A stretch of DNA of 64,000 nt from Mariniphaga sp041687255 (GTDB taxonomy: Bacteria; Bacteroidota; Bacteroidia; Bacteroidales; Prolixibacteraceae). This document shows, one piece after another, positions 1 through 8,083 of this stretch. The position numbers and the translations under genes were made by a program. Numbering within the stretch: the stretch's first letter is position 1; every line of letters begins with the position of its first letter. The notes under the pieces are model-generated. The model did not search any database. It was not told the DNA's origin and was given only the letters and a program-made list of their open reading frames with translations. The DNA lies in contig JAWLCL010000009.1 in the NCBI GenBank assembly GCA_041687255.1, positions 124,001 to 188,000 on the forward strand, given 5' to 3'.

Positions 1-1092
1 GATGCAGATGTCAATACTTATCTGAAAGGATGGAAGGTAGAAAACAACAGGTTTACAGAAACCGAAAAGGTGACCCTTAGACGATTGCTTACCCATACCG
101 CCGGAACAACAGTACATGGATTTCCGGGATACAGTCAGACCGATTCTTTCCCTTCCGACGATGATGTACTTTCCGGCAGGGGAAATACGCCTGCTGTTAT
201 GGTTGATACCATACCCGGCTCCATTTGGAGGTATTCAGGTGGAGGATATACCGTAATGGAGAAAGTTGTGGAAGATATCAGCGGCATGCCGTTTGAAAAC
301 TACATGGAGGAGCATATACTCCGGCCTCTGGGGATGAAAAACAGTACCTGTGAACAGCCACTCTCAGAAAAATATCACCGCAAGGCAAGCGCTGCATATG
401 ATGCGCAAGGGACAATTATTGAAGGCTTATGGCACAACTATCCGGAACAGGCGGCTGCAGGTTTGTGGACTACCCCCTCCGATTTGGCAAAATATTACAT
501 TGGGGTTTATGATGTAATGACGGATAAAACAGAATCCGTTCTTTCGAAAGAAACCGTCGGATTGATGCTTACTAAAGACAAGAACAACTGGGGACTTGGT
601 CCCGCATTATCGGGTGAAGGTGACTCATTAAGGTTTCAGCATGGAGGTAAAAATGCAGGATTCACGAATTATATGACCGGTTTTGCCCGGAGGGGTGATG
701 CGGTGATTGTCATGACCAATGCAGATAATGGAGGTAAGCTTACCGATGAGATTTTGCGTTCGGTATCCGATTATTACGAATGGGGGATAGCAGAACCAAG
801 GTTAGTGGAACTGGAAAGTTCAGATGCCCATAATATGGAACCTTTATTGGGAAGATATGTTCTGGATGAACAGATACCGGGCATCGGGAATTATTATCTT
901 GAGTTTGTAAAGGAAGGCGAAAAATTGATTGTTATTGATTCCATTGCCGGAGAAAGGGTGGAAATGGGGGTGTTGGATTCACTGCATTTCATTGATCTGG
1001 AGAGCGGTGAAGAAATGATATTTTCACTCTCAAACGATACAACAGCATTTATGTGGGGCAACAGGTTCCGGTTTATAAAGGTGGAAGAATAG
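1..1092 (+). CDS. Serine hydrolase, class C beta-lactamase family (5' partial)
   Basis: The reading frame is open from base 1, so the gene starts before the window and 363 residues are visible. It belongs to the beta-lactamase/penicillin-binding-protein-like serine hydrolases (PF00144). Visible marks are LLTHTAG (family motif after the nucleophile), the Tyr motif in WRYSGGGY and the HGGKNAGF segment standing in for the KTG triad. The S-x-x-K nucleophile must lie upstream and cannot be checked. A GTG at 70 is an in-frame codon and not the start. The C-terminal ~100 residues form the extra beta domain common in Bacteroidota members. These proteins are usually exported esterases or peptidases; substrate unknown. 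A second, full-length relative lies at 26680-28380 on the other strand. Confidence 0.9.
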   Translation, partial: DADVNTYLKGWKVENNRFTETEKVTLRRLLTHTAGTTVHGFPGYSQTDSFPSDDDVLSGRGNTPAVMVDTIPGSIWRYSGGGYTVMEKVVEDISGMPFENYMEEHILRPLGMKNSTCEQPLSEKYHRKASAAYDAQGTIIEGLWHNYPEQAAAGLWTTPSDLAKYYIGVYDVMTDKTESVLSKETVGLMLTKDKNNWGLGPALSGEGDSLRFQHGGKNAGFTNYMTGFARRGDAVIVMTNADNGGKLTDEILRSVSDYYEWGIAEPRLVELESSDAHNMEPLLGRYVLDEQIPGIGNYYLEFVKEGEKLIVIDSIAGERVEMGVLDSLHFIDLESGEEMIFSLSNDTTAFMWGNRFRFIKVEE

Positions 1093-1501
1093 AGCTATTG
1101 TTTTTTCTTTCCTGAAATGTATTATTATTGGTCGGTTAAAATATCGTTCTTCCAGGAGCAGAATCCGTTTTTTATGAAAAGGTTCCTTAAAAACATTACC
1201 CATGTTTTTAACAGGTTTTTCGGGGGCTATAGTACACTTTTTATGTGGGATTGTTCCGTTAGGAACTGGATATGGGTAGAATATTGTTTCACACCACAAT
1301 TAAAGGTTTCATAGGAACACCACAAGCAAGATTATCAGTGAAACCATCAATATGAATTCCTGCTTTTTTATATGCATAAAATTGGTTCTGCCTGATTCAT
1401 CCCGGGGTAAAGAAAAAATATATACATTTGATAAGCATATAGCTGCACTTAAAACTGATACAATAAAAATTATTTCTGACCAGCATCTAAAAAGAGATTC
1501 T
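1093..1501. other. Intergenic region without a convincing gene
   Basis: Open frames here have aromatic-rich, low-complexity translations unlike neighbouring proteins, so no gene is called. The only element I can support is the -7-like box at 1423-1430. Confidence 0.5.
1423..1430 (+). promoter_or_regulatory. Possible -7 promoter box for the GH130 gene
   Basis: TACATTTG matches the Bacteroidota -7 consensus TAnnTTTG and lies 72 bp upstream of the chosen start at 1502. A clear TTTG box at the expected -33 spacing is not visible, so this is tentative. Confidence 0.3.
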
Positions 1502-2629
1502 ATGAAACCTGGGAAACTACCTGTTCTGCTATTGATTACACTGTTTATCGTATGTAACAGTTCTCAAAGACTTACTGCCCAAAACAATACAAAAAGCTGG
1601 GTAATTGGTCCTTTTGAACGTCCGGAAGGAATTAATCCAATAATTACCCCCGATACAACAACATTTTATTGCCCGCTAACCCAAAAAATCATCCCTTGGG
1701 AAAATGGCGATACGTTTAATCCGGGAGCAATTTTAAAGAACGATACTGTATGCATTTTGTACAGGGCAGAAGACCAGTCGGGGCATGGTATCGGTATGCG
1801 GACATCAAGGATAGGGCTTGCCCGGAGTGCCGACGGTTTAAATGTTATTGACAAAAGAACGGCACCGGTACTGCATCCTGAAAATGATAAACAGGTCGAT
1901 GCTGAGTGGCCCGGGGGTTGTGAGGATCCGCGTATAGCAGTTACAGATGACGGAACTTATGTGATGTTTTATACCCAGTGGAACCGTGAGGTGGCACGAC
2001 TTGCAGTTGCCCATTCAAAGGACCTGGTGAACTGGACTAAATACGGGTCGGTTTTTAAAAAAGCATACAACGGCAAATTTGCAGATCGCTTTACCAAGTC
2101 AGCCTCAATTTTAACGACCCTCAAAAATGGGGAGCTTGTGATAACCAAAATCAATGGTGAATACCTGATGTACTGGGGCGAACAGGGAGTATATGCTGCC
2201 ACGTCATCCGATTTGATAAACTGGGTTCCTTTGGTTGATGATAACGAAGAATTAATTGCTTTGGCTTCGCCCCGAAACGGATATTTCGACAGCGACTTAA
2301 CCGAATGCGGACCGCCTGCTGTATTGACTGAAGATGGAATCGTTTTGATTTATAATGGAAAGAACAAACCGGGTGCAGGAAGAGACACCGCCTATACGGC
2401 AAATGCCTATTGTGCCGGGCAGTTTTTATTCGATAAAAACGATCCCTATAAAGTTATCGACCGGCTGGATATCCCTTTCCTGGTTCCTGAAGCGCCGTTT
2501 GAAAAGAGCGGGCAGTATCCTGCCGGGACAGTATTTGTTGAAGGACTGGTACATCATAACGGGAAATGGCTGCTTTACTACGGTTGCGCTGATTCTCGCG
2601 TAGCCGTTGTTGTAAGTGGAAACGATTAA
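1502..2629 (+). CDS. Exported glycoside hydrolase family 130 enzyme (mannoside hydrolase or phosphorylase)
   Basis: A 375-residue protein. The start at 1502 is preferred because it gives a clean signal peptide (MKPGKLPVLLLITLFIVC... ending SSQRLTAQ); a longer frame to 1352 would bury it. The GH130 fold is indicated by FNPGA (~72), LYRAED (~87), GCEDPRI (~139-145, with the catalytic Asp142 in the EDPR motif), the SKDLVNW repeat, and the C-terminal GTVFVEGLV...WLLYYGCADS block. GH130 contains phosphorylases and beta-1,2-mannosidases acting on mannosides; exported Bacteroidota members are mostly hydrolases because a phosphorylase would normally work in the cytosol. Which activity applies here depends on phosphate-binding residues I cannot align by eye. 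No SusC/D or other mannan genes adjoin it. Confidence 0.85.
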   Translation: MKPGKLPVLLLITLFIVCNSSQRLTAQNNTKSWVIGPFERPEGINPIITPDTTTFYCPLTQKIIPWENGDTFNPGAILKNDTVCILYRAEDQSGHGIGMRTSRIGLARSADGLNVIDKRTAPVLHPENDKQVDAEWPGGCEDPRIAVTDDGTYVMFYTQWNREVARLAVAHSKDLVNWTKYGSVFKKAYNGKFADRFTKSASILTTLKNGELVITKINGEYLMYWGEQGVYAATSSDLINWVPLVDDNEELIALASPRNGYFDSDLTECGPPAVLTEDGIVLIYNGKNKPGAGRDTAYTANAYCAGQFLFDKNDPYKVIDRLDIPFLVPEAPFEKSGQYPAGTVFVEGLVHHNGKWLLYYGCADSRVAVVVSGND

Positions 2630-2649
2630 GGACGATCTCTTATTGTCGT

Positions 2650-2870
2650 TTGTCTTTGATACTTGTTGCTGGTTGCTGGTATGACTTGTCGAGGTTTGTG
2701 ATTTGTTATTTGCTACTTGTTATTTGTTATTTGCTATTTGTGATTTGTTATTTGCTATTTGCTATTTGTTATTTGCTATTTGTTATTTGCTATTTGTGAT
2801 TTGTGATTTGTGATTTGCTATTTGTGATTTGTGATTTGCTATTTGTTATTTGCTATTCGTTTTTTGCTAA
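2650..2870. repeat. 7-bp tandem repeat array, consensus TTG(C/T)(T/G)AT
   Basis: From 2696 to 2870 the sequence is 25 consecutive heptamers, nearly all TTGTTAT, TTGCTAT or TTGTGAT, with degenerate heptamers (TTGATAC, TTGTTGC, TGGTTGC) extending back to about 2650. The array ends exactly at the ATG of the next gene. A heptad repeated three times keeps all frames open, so it reads as Leu/Phe/Ala/Ile/Cys/Tyr-rich peptide and creates a false N-terminal extension of the downstream frame. Confidence 0.9.
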
Positions 2871-3589
2871 TGAAATCAATAAAAGGAAATGAAACTGTTG
2901 CTCCTGATTGGAACCTGCTTTACCGGATTGGAGCCGTTGCAGCATGGTTTTCGGCAGTATTGATTCCCCTGGCCATTGTTAGTCATATCGCCTGGCCTCC
3001 ACCGCCCTGGGCACCGGGGGCTGCCTCCGACTGGTTTATCTACCTTCAGGGCAATCCTCTTGCCGGACTGCTTAACCTGGATTTTGCGCTTGAAATTGGG
3101 CTGGTAGTGAGTATACCGTTCTACCTTGCATTGTATGTGACACTGGAAAAGCATAACCGTTCGCTGATGGTAACGGCCCTTTCTGCGGCCCTTTTGGGAA
3201 TTTTGCTGCACATTTTATCAAATACCGCATGGGAGATGTTTTTGCTGAGTAAGGCCCATGCTTCGGCTTCTGCGGAAGCACAGCGCAATATTTTTCTTGC
3301 AGCAGGCGAAGCAAGGCTTTCGGCATATTACGGAATGGTGTTTCAGGTCAGTTATGTGTCAGGATACCTTGCTTATATTTTAATTGGCTTGGTAATGCGC
3401 AGAAGCAAACTTTTTGGAAAAAGTACTGGCACCCTGGCAATAGTTACCGGCATAGGTGGTTTCGGGTTTTACCTGCCGGTGATAGGGGGAATGTTTTCGG
3501 TATTGGTGGTGGTGCTTATCGGGGTGTGGAATGTGATTGTGGGTCTGAAACTGTATCGTTCTGTTTCTAAACCTTCATTAAAGTACTGA
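2870..3589 (+). CDS. Multi-pass membrane protein of unknown function (DUF4386-like)
   Basis: A 239-residue protein with about six hydrophobic segments: ~20-40, 65-85, 90-105 (weak), 115-135, 160-185, 195-230. The start at 2870 (MKSIKGNETV) is chosen because upstream residues are only the translation of the heptad array. The pattern of helices and the loop rich in Pro/Trp (WPPPPWAPG at ~47) resemble DUF4386-type integral membrane proteins, but this is a profile impression and not a motif match. No catalytic residues are evident. The gene stands alone; its translation initiation region is the end of the tandem repeat, so copy-number change could alter expression. Confidence 0.75.
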   Translation: MKSIKGNETVAPDWNLLYRIGAVAAWFSAVLIPLAIVSHIAWPPPPWAPGAASDWFIYLQGNPLAGLLNLDFALEIGLVVSIPFYLALYVTLEKHNRSLMVTALSAALLGILLHILSNTAWEMFLLSKAHASASAEAQRNIFLAAGEARLSAYYGMVFQVSYVSGYLAYILIGLVMRRSKLFGKSTGTLAIVTGIGGFGFYLPVIGGMFSVLVVVLIGVWNVIVGLKLYRSVSKPSLKY

Positions 3590-3615
3590 TGATTTTTTTT
3601 ATGAAAAAATGATAC

Positions 3616-3623
3616 TATCTTTA
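3616..3623 (+). promoter_or_regulatory. Possible -7 promoter box for the DUF2007 gene
   Basis: TATCTTTA is one base from TAnnTTTG, 61 bp upstream of the start at 3684, with a T-run at 3593-3600 near the expected -33 position. Confidence 0.35.
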
Positions 3624-3683
3624 AAAGGAGAAGTTAGTTGCAGTACATGGACCTGGTCCTGATTGTTGGATTAAAATAAAAAC

Positions 3684-4133
3684 ATGGAAAACCGGACAAT
3701 AGTTATGTCGTTTATCTTTCCTACAGAGGCTTATCTGGCCAAAGGCTATTTGGAATCATACGGGATTGAAACATATCTGCAGGATGAAATGACTGTGCAG
3801 GTTCATAATTTTTATTCAAATGCAATAGGAGGGGTTAAATTATTGGTAAAAGAATCGGATTGTGACCAGGGAATTCATTTGTTAAAGCAAGGCGGATACT
3901 TAAATGAGGCTGACAATCGGGTCGAATACAATAATGTAATTTTCTCCACTGACCAAATCAAAAGTAAACATAACTGTCCGTTTTGCAGTTCAGAAAATAT
4001 CAGCAGGAATAAAAAAGTTAATGTTTTAACCCTGGCTGTTTATCTGATAATTGGCGCTGTTTTTCCGATTTTTAAATCAACATATACATGTTTCGATTGC
4101 GGGAAAGAGTATAAATTTAGAAGGAAACATTAA
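3684..4133 (+). CDS. DUF2007 domain protein with C-terminal zinc ribbon
   Basis: A 149-residue cytosolic protein. Residues ~5-75 match the DUF2007 (putative signal transducing) pattern: F(P)TEAYLAKGYLESYGIETYLQDE followed by GGVKLLVKESD, a small ferredoxin-like fold. A zinc ribbon follows, with CPFCSS at ~98 and CFDCG at ~139, the two Cys pairs being separated by a hydrophobic segment (VLTLAVYLIIGAVFPIF) that may insert in the membrane or pack in the core. Function is unknown for the family. It is followed on the same strand only by the SLC12 fragment discussed below, and the apparent second frame overlapping its 3' end is not a continuation of this gene. Confidence 0.85.
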   Translation: MENRTIVMSFIFPTEAYLAKGYLESYGIETYLQDEMTVQVHNFYSNAIGGVKLLVKESDCDQGIHLLKQGGYLNEADNRVEYNNVIFSTDQIKSKHNCPFCSSENISRNKKVNVLTLAVYLIIGAVFPIFKSTYTCFDCGKEYKFRRKH

Positions 4134-4178
4134 TGCAGTAAATTTAGATTTCAGGTTCACCGTTTTGCTGCCTGCTCT

Positions 4179-4999
4179 TTACGCTTTAGCCCTGCTAATT
4201 TCGACCATCTTTTTCAAGGTGTTGAAATTGCGGGTGGTGGCAGCAACGCCAAGTTTTTTTTCAAGCTTCACGTTCGACAGCTTTGACCGGGCTGCATTTC
4301 CCGGGATATACGATGAGGCATTACCTTCACCACGCATCAACAAATGGCTGGGAAAAGCCACCGGAAAAGACAACGAGCCGGTGAATGCTTCCCTTGTTAC
4401 AACAATCATTGCTTTTGTTTTTGTTGCAGCAGGTAATGTCGATGCTGTTGCTTCAATTATTACCATGTTTTTTATGGTAACCTACGGCTCGCTTTGCCTG
4501 ATTTCGTTCCTTAACCATTTTGGTTCAGCACCTTCATACCGTCCCTCCTTTAAGTCGCGTTGGTATGTTTCCCTTACAGCATATATCCTGATGAATCGCC
4601 TATTACAAGTTTTTCATCGCCAAAATCTTCAGCCATCAAATCCTGTGTCTTCTCCCGGGATGGTGGTTCGGCAAAGAGCACGAAAAACACCCTTGATATA
4701 TCGTGCTCCTGAATGAATGGATTGTTATCAAGTATTTTTTGCAACTGCTGCCCGGTACGGACGACAACTTTTAAATCGGCTCCAATGTGCTTTTTTATAA
4801 GCTCACGCACCTTTACCTCTGTCTCTTTTGCCGTAAGAGGGGTTTCGAGCAGGACATTTCCGCTCTGGATGTATGTTCTCACATTTTTAAATCCTGCATT
4901 TAAAAGCACTTCCCGCAACTGAGCCATAGGCACCCTGTTCCTGCCGGAAGGCATCACTCCCCGCAAAAGTACAACATAAGTAGTCAGTGAATTAGTCAT
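4179..4999 (-). pseudogene. DUF1697 protein gene interrupted by foreign insert
   Basis: The N-terminal part (4999 down to about 4590) encodes MTNSLTTYVVLLRGVMPSG..., with IQSGNVL, VRTGQQL, NNPF and EKLVIGD, all typical of DUF1697. The frame then runs into a TAA at 4574-4576. The missing C-terminus is found further on, about 4316 down to 4179: PGNAARSKLSN, LEKKLGVAATTRNFNTL, the conserved DUF1697 tail. Removing the intervening 278 bp restores one frame. The start at 4999 is preferred to 5038 because conserved sequence begins there. The gene ends a minus-strand cluster with two VOC genes and a double SRPBCC gene. It would make a truncated ~140-residue protein lacking the conserved tail, so it is probably inactive. 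Confidence 0.85.
4311..4594 (+). pseudogene. Internal fragment of an SLC12-type (APC family) transporter gene inserted in DUF1697
   Basis: Read on the plus strand, this segment encodes about 90 residues of the central part of a Na-K-Cl/amino-acid-permease-like transporter: the WLGKATGKDNEPVNASL loop, a helix with FVFVAAGNVDAVAS, a helix with ITMFFMVTYGSLCLISF, and SYRPSFKSRWYVSL. No start, stop or other part of such a gene is nearby. It is bounded by the 5-bp direct repeat GATGA (4312-4316 and 4590-4594). ATATA also occurs near both junctions, so the exact endpoints are ambiguous by a few bases. The fragment is out of place: it lies wholly inside the opposite-strand DUF1697 gene. Confidence 0.8.
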
Positions 5000-5041
5000 A
5001 TCCTGTTTTTCTTTACAGTTGCAGCAGCAGAATTTCACCCT

Positions 5042-5425
5042 TCATTCCGGTTCCTGCAACACAGACAGGATGTTGCCTGCCGGATCTTTAAACCAGGCAA
5101 CATCAGGCCCCCGGTTTTGAGATCTTCCGCGACTGATTCTGTTTTCATCCGTTAGCCCTTCATAGTATTCAAACACAACACCATTACCTTTTAATTGTTC
5201 CATAGCTTTATCGATGTCGTTGACCACAAAATTCACGACGGTGAATGAAGCAGGCAGGTGATCCTGTTTCTGATACACAAACACTGTTCCACCACCGGGC
5301 ATTTGCAGCCGGAGGCCCATGTTGCTGCGATCCGTTTCAAGGCCTGTTACTTCTGAATAGAACTTCTCAGCTTTATCCAGATCGTCGACAGAAAAACTGC
5401 TGAAGGTTTCCTTTATTTCAATCAT
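5042..5425 (-). CDS. VOC (glyoxalase/bleomycin-resistance-like) family protein
   Basis: A 127-residue protein with the beta-alpha-beta-beta-beta modules of the vicinal oxygen chelate superfamily: FSSFSVDDLDKAEKFYSEV at the N-terminus, FVVNDIDKAMEQL in the second module and the classical DPAGNILSVLQ end. The first metal-ligand position is Ser (FSSFSV) where His is common, so it may not be a metal enzyme; many members of this clade have unknown substrates. It begins 3 bp after the stop of the next upstream gene, so it is very probably co-transcribed with the PhnB-like and SRPBCC genes. Such VOC/SRPBCC/DUF1697 neighbourhoods are common in soil and marine bacteria, but the pathway is not known. 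Confidence 0.9.
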   Translation of the reverse strand: MIEIKETFSSFSVDDLDKAEKFYSEVTGLETDRSNMGLRLQMPGGGTVFVYQKQDHLPASFTVVNFVVNDIDKAMEQLKGNGVVFEYYEGLTDENRISRGRSQNRGPDVAWFKDPAGNILSVLQEPE

Positions 5426-5428
5426 CGC

Positions 5429-5884
5429 TTATTGATTGGTAGAATGCTGTTCAGGATATTGAAAATGAAACATCCACTGAACCCCAAATTTATCCTTACA
5501 GCTTCCATAATGCGCACCCCAGAAAGTATCGGCGAGTTCCATTTCAACGGTTCCGCCTTCTGAAATTGCTTTAAACAGCTGGGTTGTTTCTTCTTTTGTA
5601 TCGGGCATAAGCATAATGTATACATTGTTCCCCGGGTTCACTCTGAATCCGAAACCTTCCGGGGCATCGGAACCCATTAGCAGGTGCCCTCCCAGTATAG
5701 GCATCGACATGTGCATTACAAGGTTTTTAACCTCATCGGGCATGGGGCCTTTTTTTTCATCAGCGGGCATGTCCCCATAACGCATGATTTCACCCATGAA
5801 TTCACCTCCGAAGATCGATTTGTAAAAATTGAAAGCCGCTTCGGTTTCACGTTCAAAATTAAGATATGTGCTAACTGTTGCCAT
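5429..5884 (-). CDS. PhnB-like VOC family protein
   Basis: A 151-residue protein with the signature of the PhnB/3-demethylubiquinone-methyltransferase-like group (PF06983): STYLNFERETEAAFNFYKSIFGG at the start, MHMSMPILGGHLLMGSD in the middle and GAHYGSCKDKFGVQWMFH at the end. These proteins fold as vicinal oxygen chelate domains and have no confirmed enzymatic role in most species. The gene lies between the double SRPBCC gene (100 bp upstream) and the VOC gene (3 bp downstream), consistent with one transcript on the minus strand. Confidence 0.92.
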   Translation of the reverse strand: MATVSTYLNFERETEAAFNFYKSIFGGEFMGEIMRYGDMPADEKKGPMPDEVKNLVMHMSMPILGGHLLMGSDAPEGFGFRVNPGNNVYIMLMPDTKEETTQLFKAISEGGTVEMELADTFWGAHYGSCKDKFGVQWMFHFQYPEQHSTNQ

Positions 5885-5984
5885 AGTAAAAATTTATAAA
5901 GTATTATTTAAGATTCTCTTACCTTCGGTCAGGAGCTTGTAAATTATACGGTAACTCAGTCATATTGTTTTGTTTAAAAGAAGT

Positions 5985-6866
5985 TTACCGGTTTTCGCAA
6001 AGTTCTTTGAGCCGGTTCAGCGCTTTGGGCCAGGTTTCTTCAAAATACCCCTTATACTCTTCAGTAACATCAACATCCACCATAACCAGTGTTTTGCCAT
6101 TTGTTTCTTCAAAGGAATAATCTTCCAGTCCTCCGGCCCATTTTTCTACCTCCGGACCTGAGGTAATCTCCTTTTCACCCTGGAGTACACCAAAATGCTC
6201 AATACTTACATACCTGTTGGGGATGTTTTCGCGAATACGGCTAACCATCCCGCCCTTATTGCCCTCCGGATCTTCGCCTATGAACAGGATTCTGGAACCT
6301 TTTTCCCACGACCCCTCGTAACGTGAAGCCGGGTTAAAAAGGGAGGTCCATTCGGAATAGGTTTTTTCTTCGAGCATGGTATGGTAAACCTTTTCTGCGT
6401 CAGCATCAATAATTATTTCAATATGCATCTTTGAAAAGCGTGCCGGTCCCTCAACGTAATTTTTAAAATTATTAAGAATTGCCTGCCAGCCTTCCTTTTG
6501 CAGTTCGATGCTGTTTGTCTGCTCTGCCTCAAACGTTTCAACAACCCTTGTTGTGTCGTTTAACCGTTCGAACGTTACCTGAACCTTCCGGTTGTCATCC
6601 AGGGTATATTCAATATGGTGGTGTGGCTCTACCTTGTCGTAGGTGCCCGTGAAATCGAATCCCATGCTGCCGTCTTTAGCTTCCATCCTGTAATTGAACC
6701 TTCCCTCAGGCCGCAGATCATTTTCGGCCCTGGGTGAATGCCAGTCGTCGCTTGCATGATTCCACCTCACAATATGCTCCGGTTCAGTAAAGCAACTCCA
6801 TACTTTATCTATAGGAGCATTAATGGTGGCATCTGCCGTAATTTTTGTCTTTTCCGAAGTTTCCAT
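5985..6866 (-). CDS. Tandem SRPBCC (AHSA1-like) protein
   Basis: A 293-residue protein made of two consecutive START/Bet v1-like SRPBCC domains. Domain 1 (~8-140) has ITADATINAPIDKVWSCFTEPEHIVRWN and ends ...EGWQAILNNFKNYVEG; domain 2 (~147-290) begins HIEIIIDADAEKVYHTMLEEKTYSEW and ends ...EETWPKALNRLKEL. Each half matches the AHSA1/PF08327 ligand-binding fold; single-domain proteins of ~140-150 residues are the usual form, so this looks like a fusion of two neighbouring genes or a duplication. It heads the minus-strand cluster and is divergently placed from the DJ-1/AraC regulator at 7110. A -7-like box lies 39-46 bp upstream. Confidence 0.9.
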   Translation of the reverse strand: METSEKTKITADATINAPIDKVWSCFTEPEHIVRWNHASDDWHSPRAENDLRPEGRFNYRMEAKDGSMGFDFTGTYDKVEPHHHIEYTLDDNRKVQVTFERLNDTTRVVETFEAEQTNSIELQKEGWQAILNNFKNYVEGPARFSKMHIEIIIDADAEKVYHTMLEEKTYSEWTSLFNPASRYEGSWEKGSRILFIGEDPEGNKGGMVSRIRENIPNRYVSIEHFGVLQGEKEITSGPEVEKWAGGLEDYSFEETNGKTLVMVDVDVTEEYKGYFEETWPKALNRLKELCENR

Positions 6867-6904
6867 AGCTGCTGTTTTTTGTTTGTGTATTCTTTCGTTA
6901 TGGT

Positions 6905-6912
6905 CAAATTTA
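6905..6912 (-). promoter_or_regulatory. Probable -7 promoter box of the SRPBCC/VOC cluster
   Basis: On the minus strand this reads TAAATTTG, an exact match to TAnnTTTG, 39 bp upstream of the start at 6866. The -33 region is weak. Confidence 0.45.
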
Positions 6913-7051
6913 CAGCGGAATATTCATAATAAGGGGAGTTAATCGTGTCATTTTGCAGGCAATTTGCGACATATAAGCTGCCAATTACTTAAAGTACACG
7001 GCTCTGGAAAACATTCCTCACTTTCGCTGGTTAAATAGCTTTTTCATTTGA

Positions 7052-7081
7052 TTGTTCTTCAATCAGAATTCATTAAATTGT
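7052..7081 (+). promoter_or_regulatory. Possible promoter of the DJ-1/AraC regulator
   Basis: TTG at 7052-7054 is followed after 19 bp by TAAATTGT at 7074-7081, close to the Bacteroidota TTTG/TAnnTTTG arrangement, and ends 28 bp before the start codon at 7110. Confidence 0.4.
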
Positions 7082-7109
7082 TAGAATTGTCATTAAAAGA
7101 ACGACAGTT

Positions 7110-8078
7110 ATGAAACATGTATCGGTGTTAATTCCGGAAAACTCGGTTTTGCAGGCTATTGCCGATCCCCAGTATTGCTTTTCCACGGTGAACCGTTTTG
7201 CAGAAAATGCAGGAAAAGAAAAAGTATTTCATGTTGAGCTGGTAGGATTGAAAAAGACAATTAAGCTTAATCACGACCGGTTTTGTGTTCATGCCGATCG
7301 GTTGATTAGTGAGGTAAGCTCCACCGATCTTATTATTATACCGGCTCTGGCTGGAAATTTAAAGCATGCTCTTGAAGCCAACAAAGGGTTTCTGCCGTGG
7401 ATTCAGGATCAATATAAAGGGGGAGCTGAGGTGGCTTCGCTTTGTCTGGGGGCATTCTTGCTGGCGTCAACCGGGTTGCTCGATGGTAAATCGTGTTCCA
7501 CCCACTGGCGGTTTGCCGATCTTTTCAGGGAGATGTTTCCTGAAGTGGAATTGCTTGACGGGAAAATTGTTACTGAAGAAAACCGCATCTATTCGAGTGG
7601 CGGTGCTAATTCCTACTGGAACCTGTTGCTTCACCTTGTGGAAAAATATACCGACAGGGAAACAGCAGTTCTTACATCAAAATATTTTGCAATAGATATT
7701 AACAGGTACAGCCAGTCACCTTTTGCCATATTTACGGGTCAGAAATCGCATCACGATGAGGTGGTGATTAAAGCACAGGAGTACATCGAGCAACATATCG
7801 ATGGTAAGATTTCGATTGACGAACTGGCTGAAAGGCTGGCGGTCGGCAGAAGAAGCTTTGAACGGCGTTTTAAGCAGGCCACGAATAATTCGGTTCTGGA
7901 ATACATTCAACGGGTGAAAATTGAGGCGGCCAAGCGCAGCATCGAGAACAGCCGTAAATTTATTAATGAGGTGATGTTTGATGTAGGCTATACCGACACC
8001 AAGTCGTTCCGCACCACCTTTAAGAAGATTACCGGCCTTACACCCGTGGAATACCGCAACAGGTACAGTAAGGTGTAG
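7110..8078 (+). CDS. GlxA-type transcriptional regulator: DJ-1/PfpI domain plus AraC HTH
   Basis: A 322-residue regulator. Residues ~1-195 form a DJ-1/PfpI (GATase-like) sensor domain, with the nucleophile-elbow-like VASLCLGAFLLASTGLLDG (Cys ~111) and THWRFAD. Residues ~215-320 are a double helix-turn-helix of the AraC family: ISIDELAERLAVGRRSFERRFKQA and DVGYTDTKSFRTTFKKITGLTPVEYR. Family members usually activate genes for small-molecule catabolism in response to a ligand sensed by the DJ-1 domain. The gene is divergent from the SRPBCC/VOC/DUF1697 cluster across a 243-bp gap, so that cluster is its most likely target (inference from position). Confidence 0.93.
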   Translation: MKHVSVLIPENSVLQAIADPQYCFSTVNRFAENAGKEKVFHVELVGLKKTIKLNHDRFCVHADRLISEVSSTDLIIIPALAGNLKHALEANKGFLPWIQDQYKGGAEVASLCLGAFLLASTGLLDGKSCSTHWRFADLFREMFPEVELLDGKIVTEENRIYSSGGANSYWNLLLHLVEKYTDRETAVLTSKYFAIDINRYSQSPFAIFTGQKSHHDEVVIKAQEYIEQHIDGKISIDELAERLAVGRRSFERRFKQATNNSVLEYIQRVKIEAAKRSIENSRKFINEVMFDVGYTDTKSFRTTFKKITGLTPVEYRNRYSKV

Positions 8079-8083
8079 GAGTA

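Noticed and set aside
1117..1314. 65-codon plus-strand frame
   Set aside because: Aromatic-rich, low complexity, no family resemblance, overlaps another spurious frame on the opposite strand.
4051..4310. Extension of the SLC12 reading frame upstream to 4051
   Set aside because: The part before about 4311 is antisense to the DUF1697 C-terminus and overlaps the DUF2007 gene; it has no transporter similarity.
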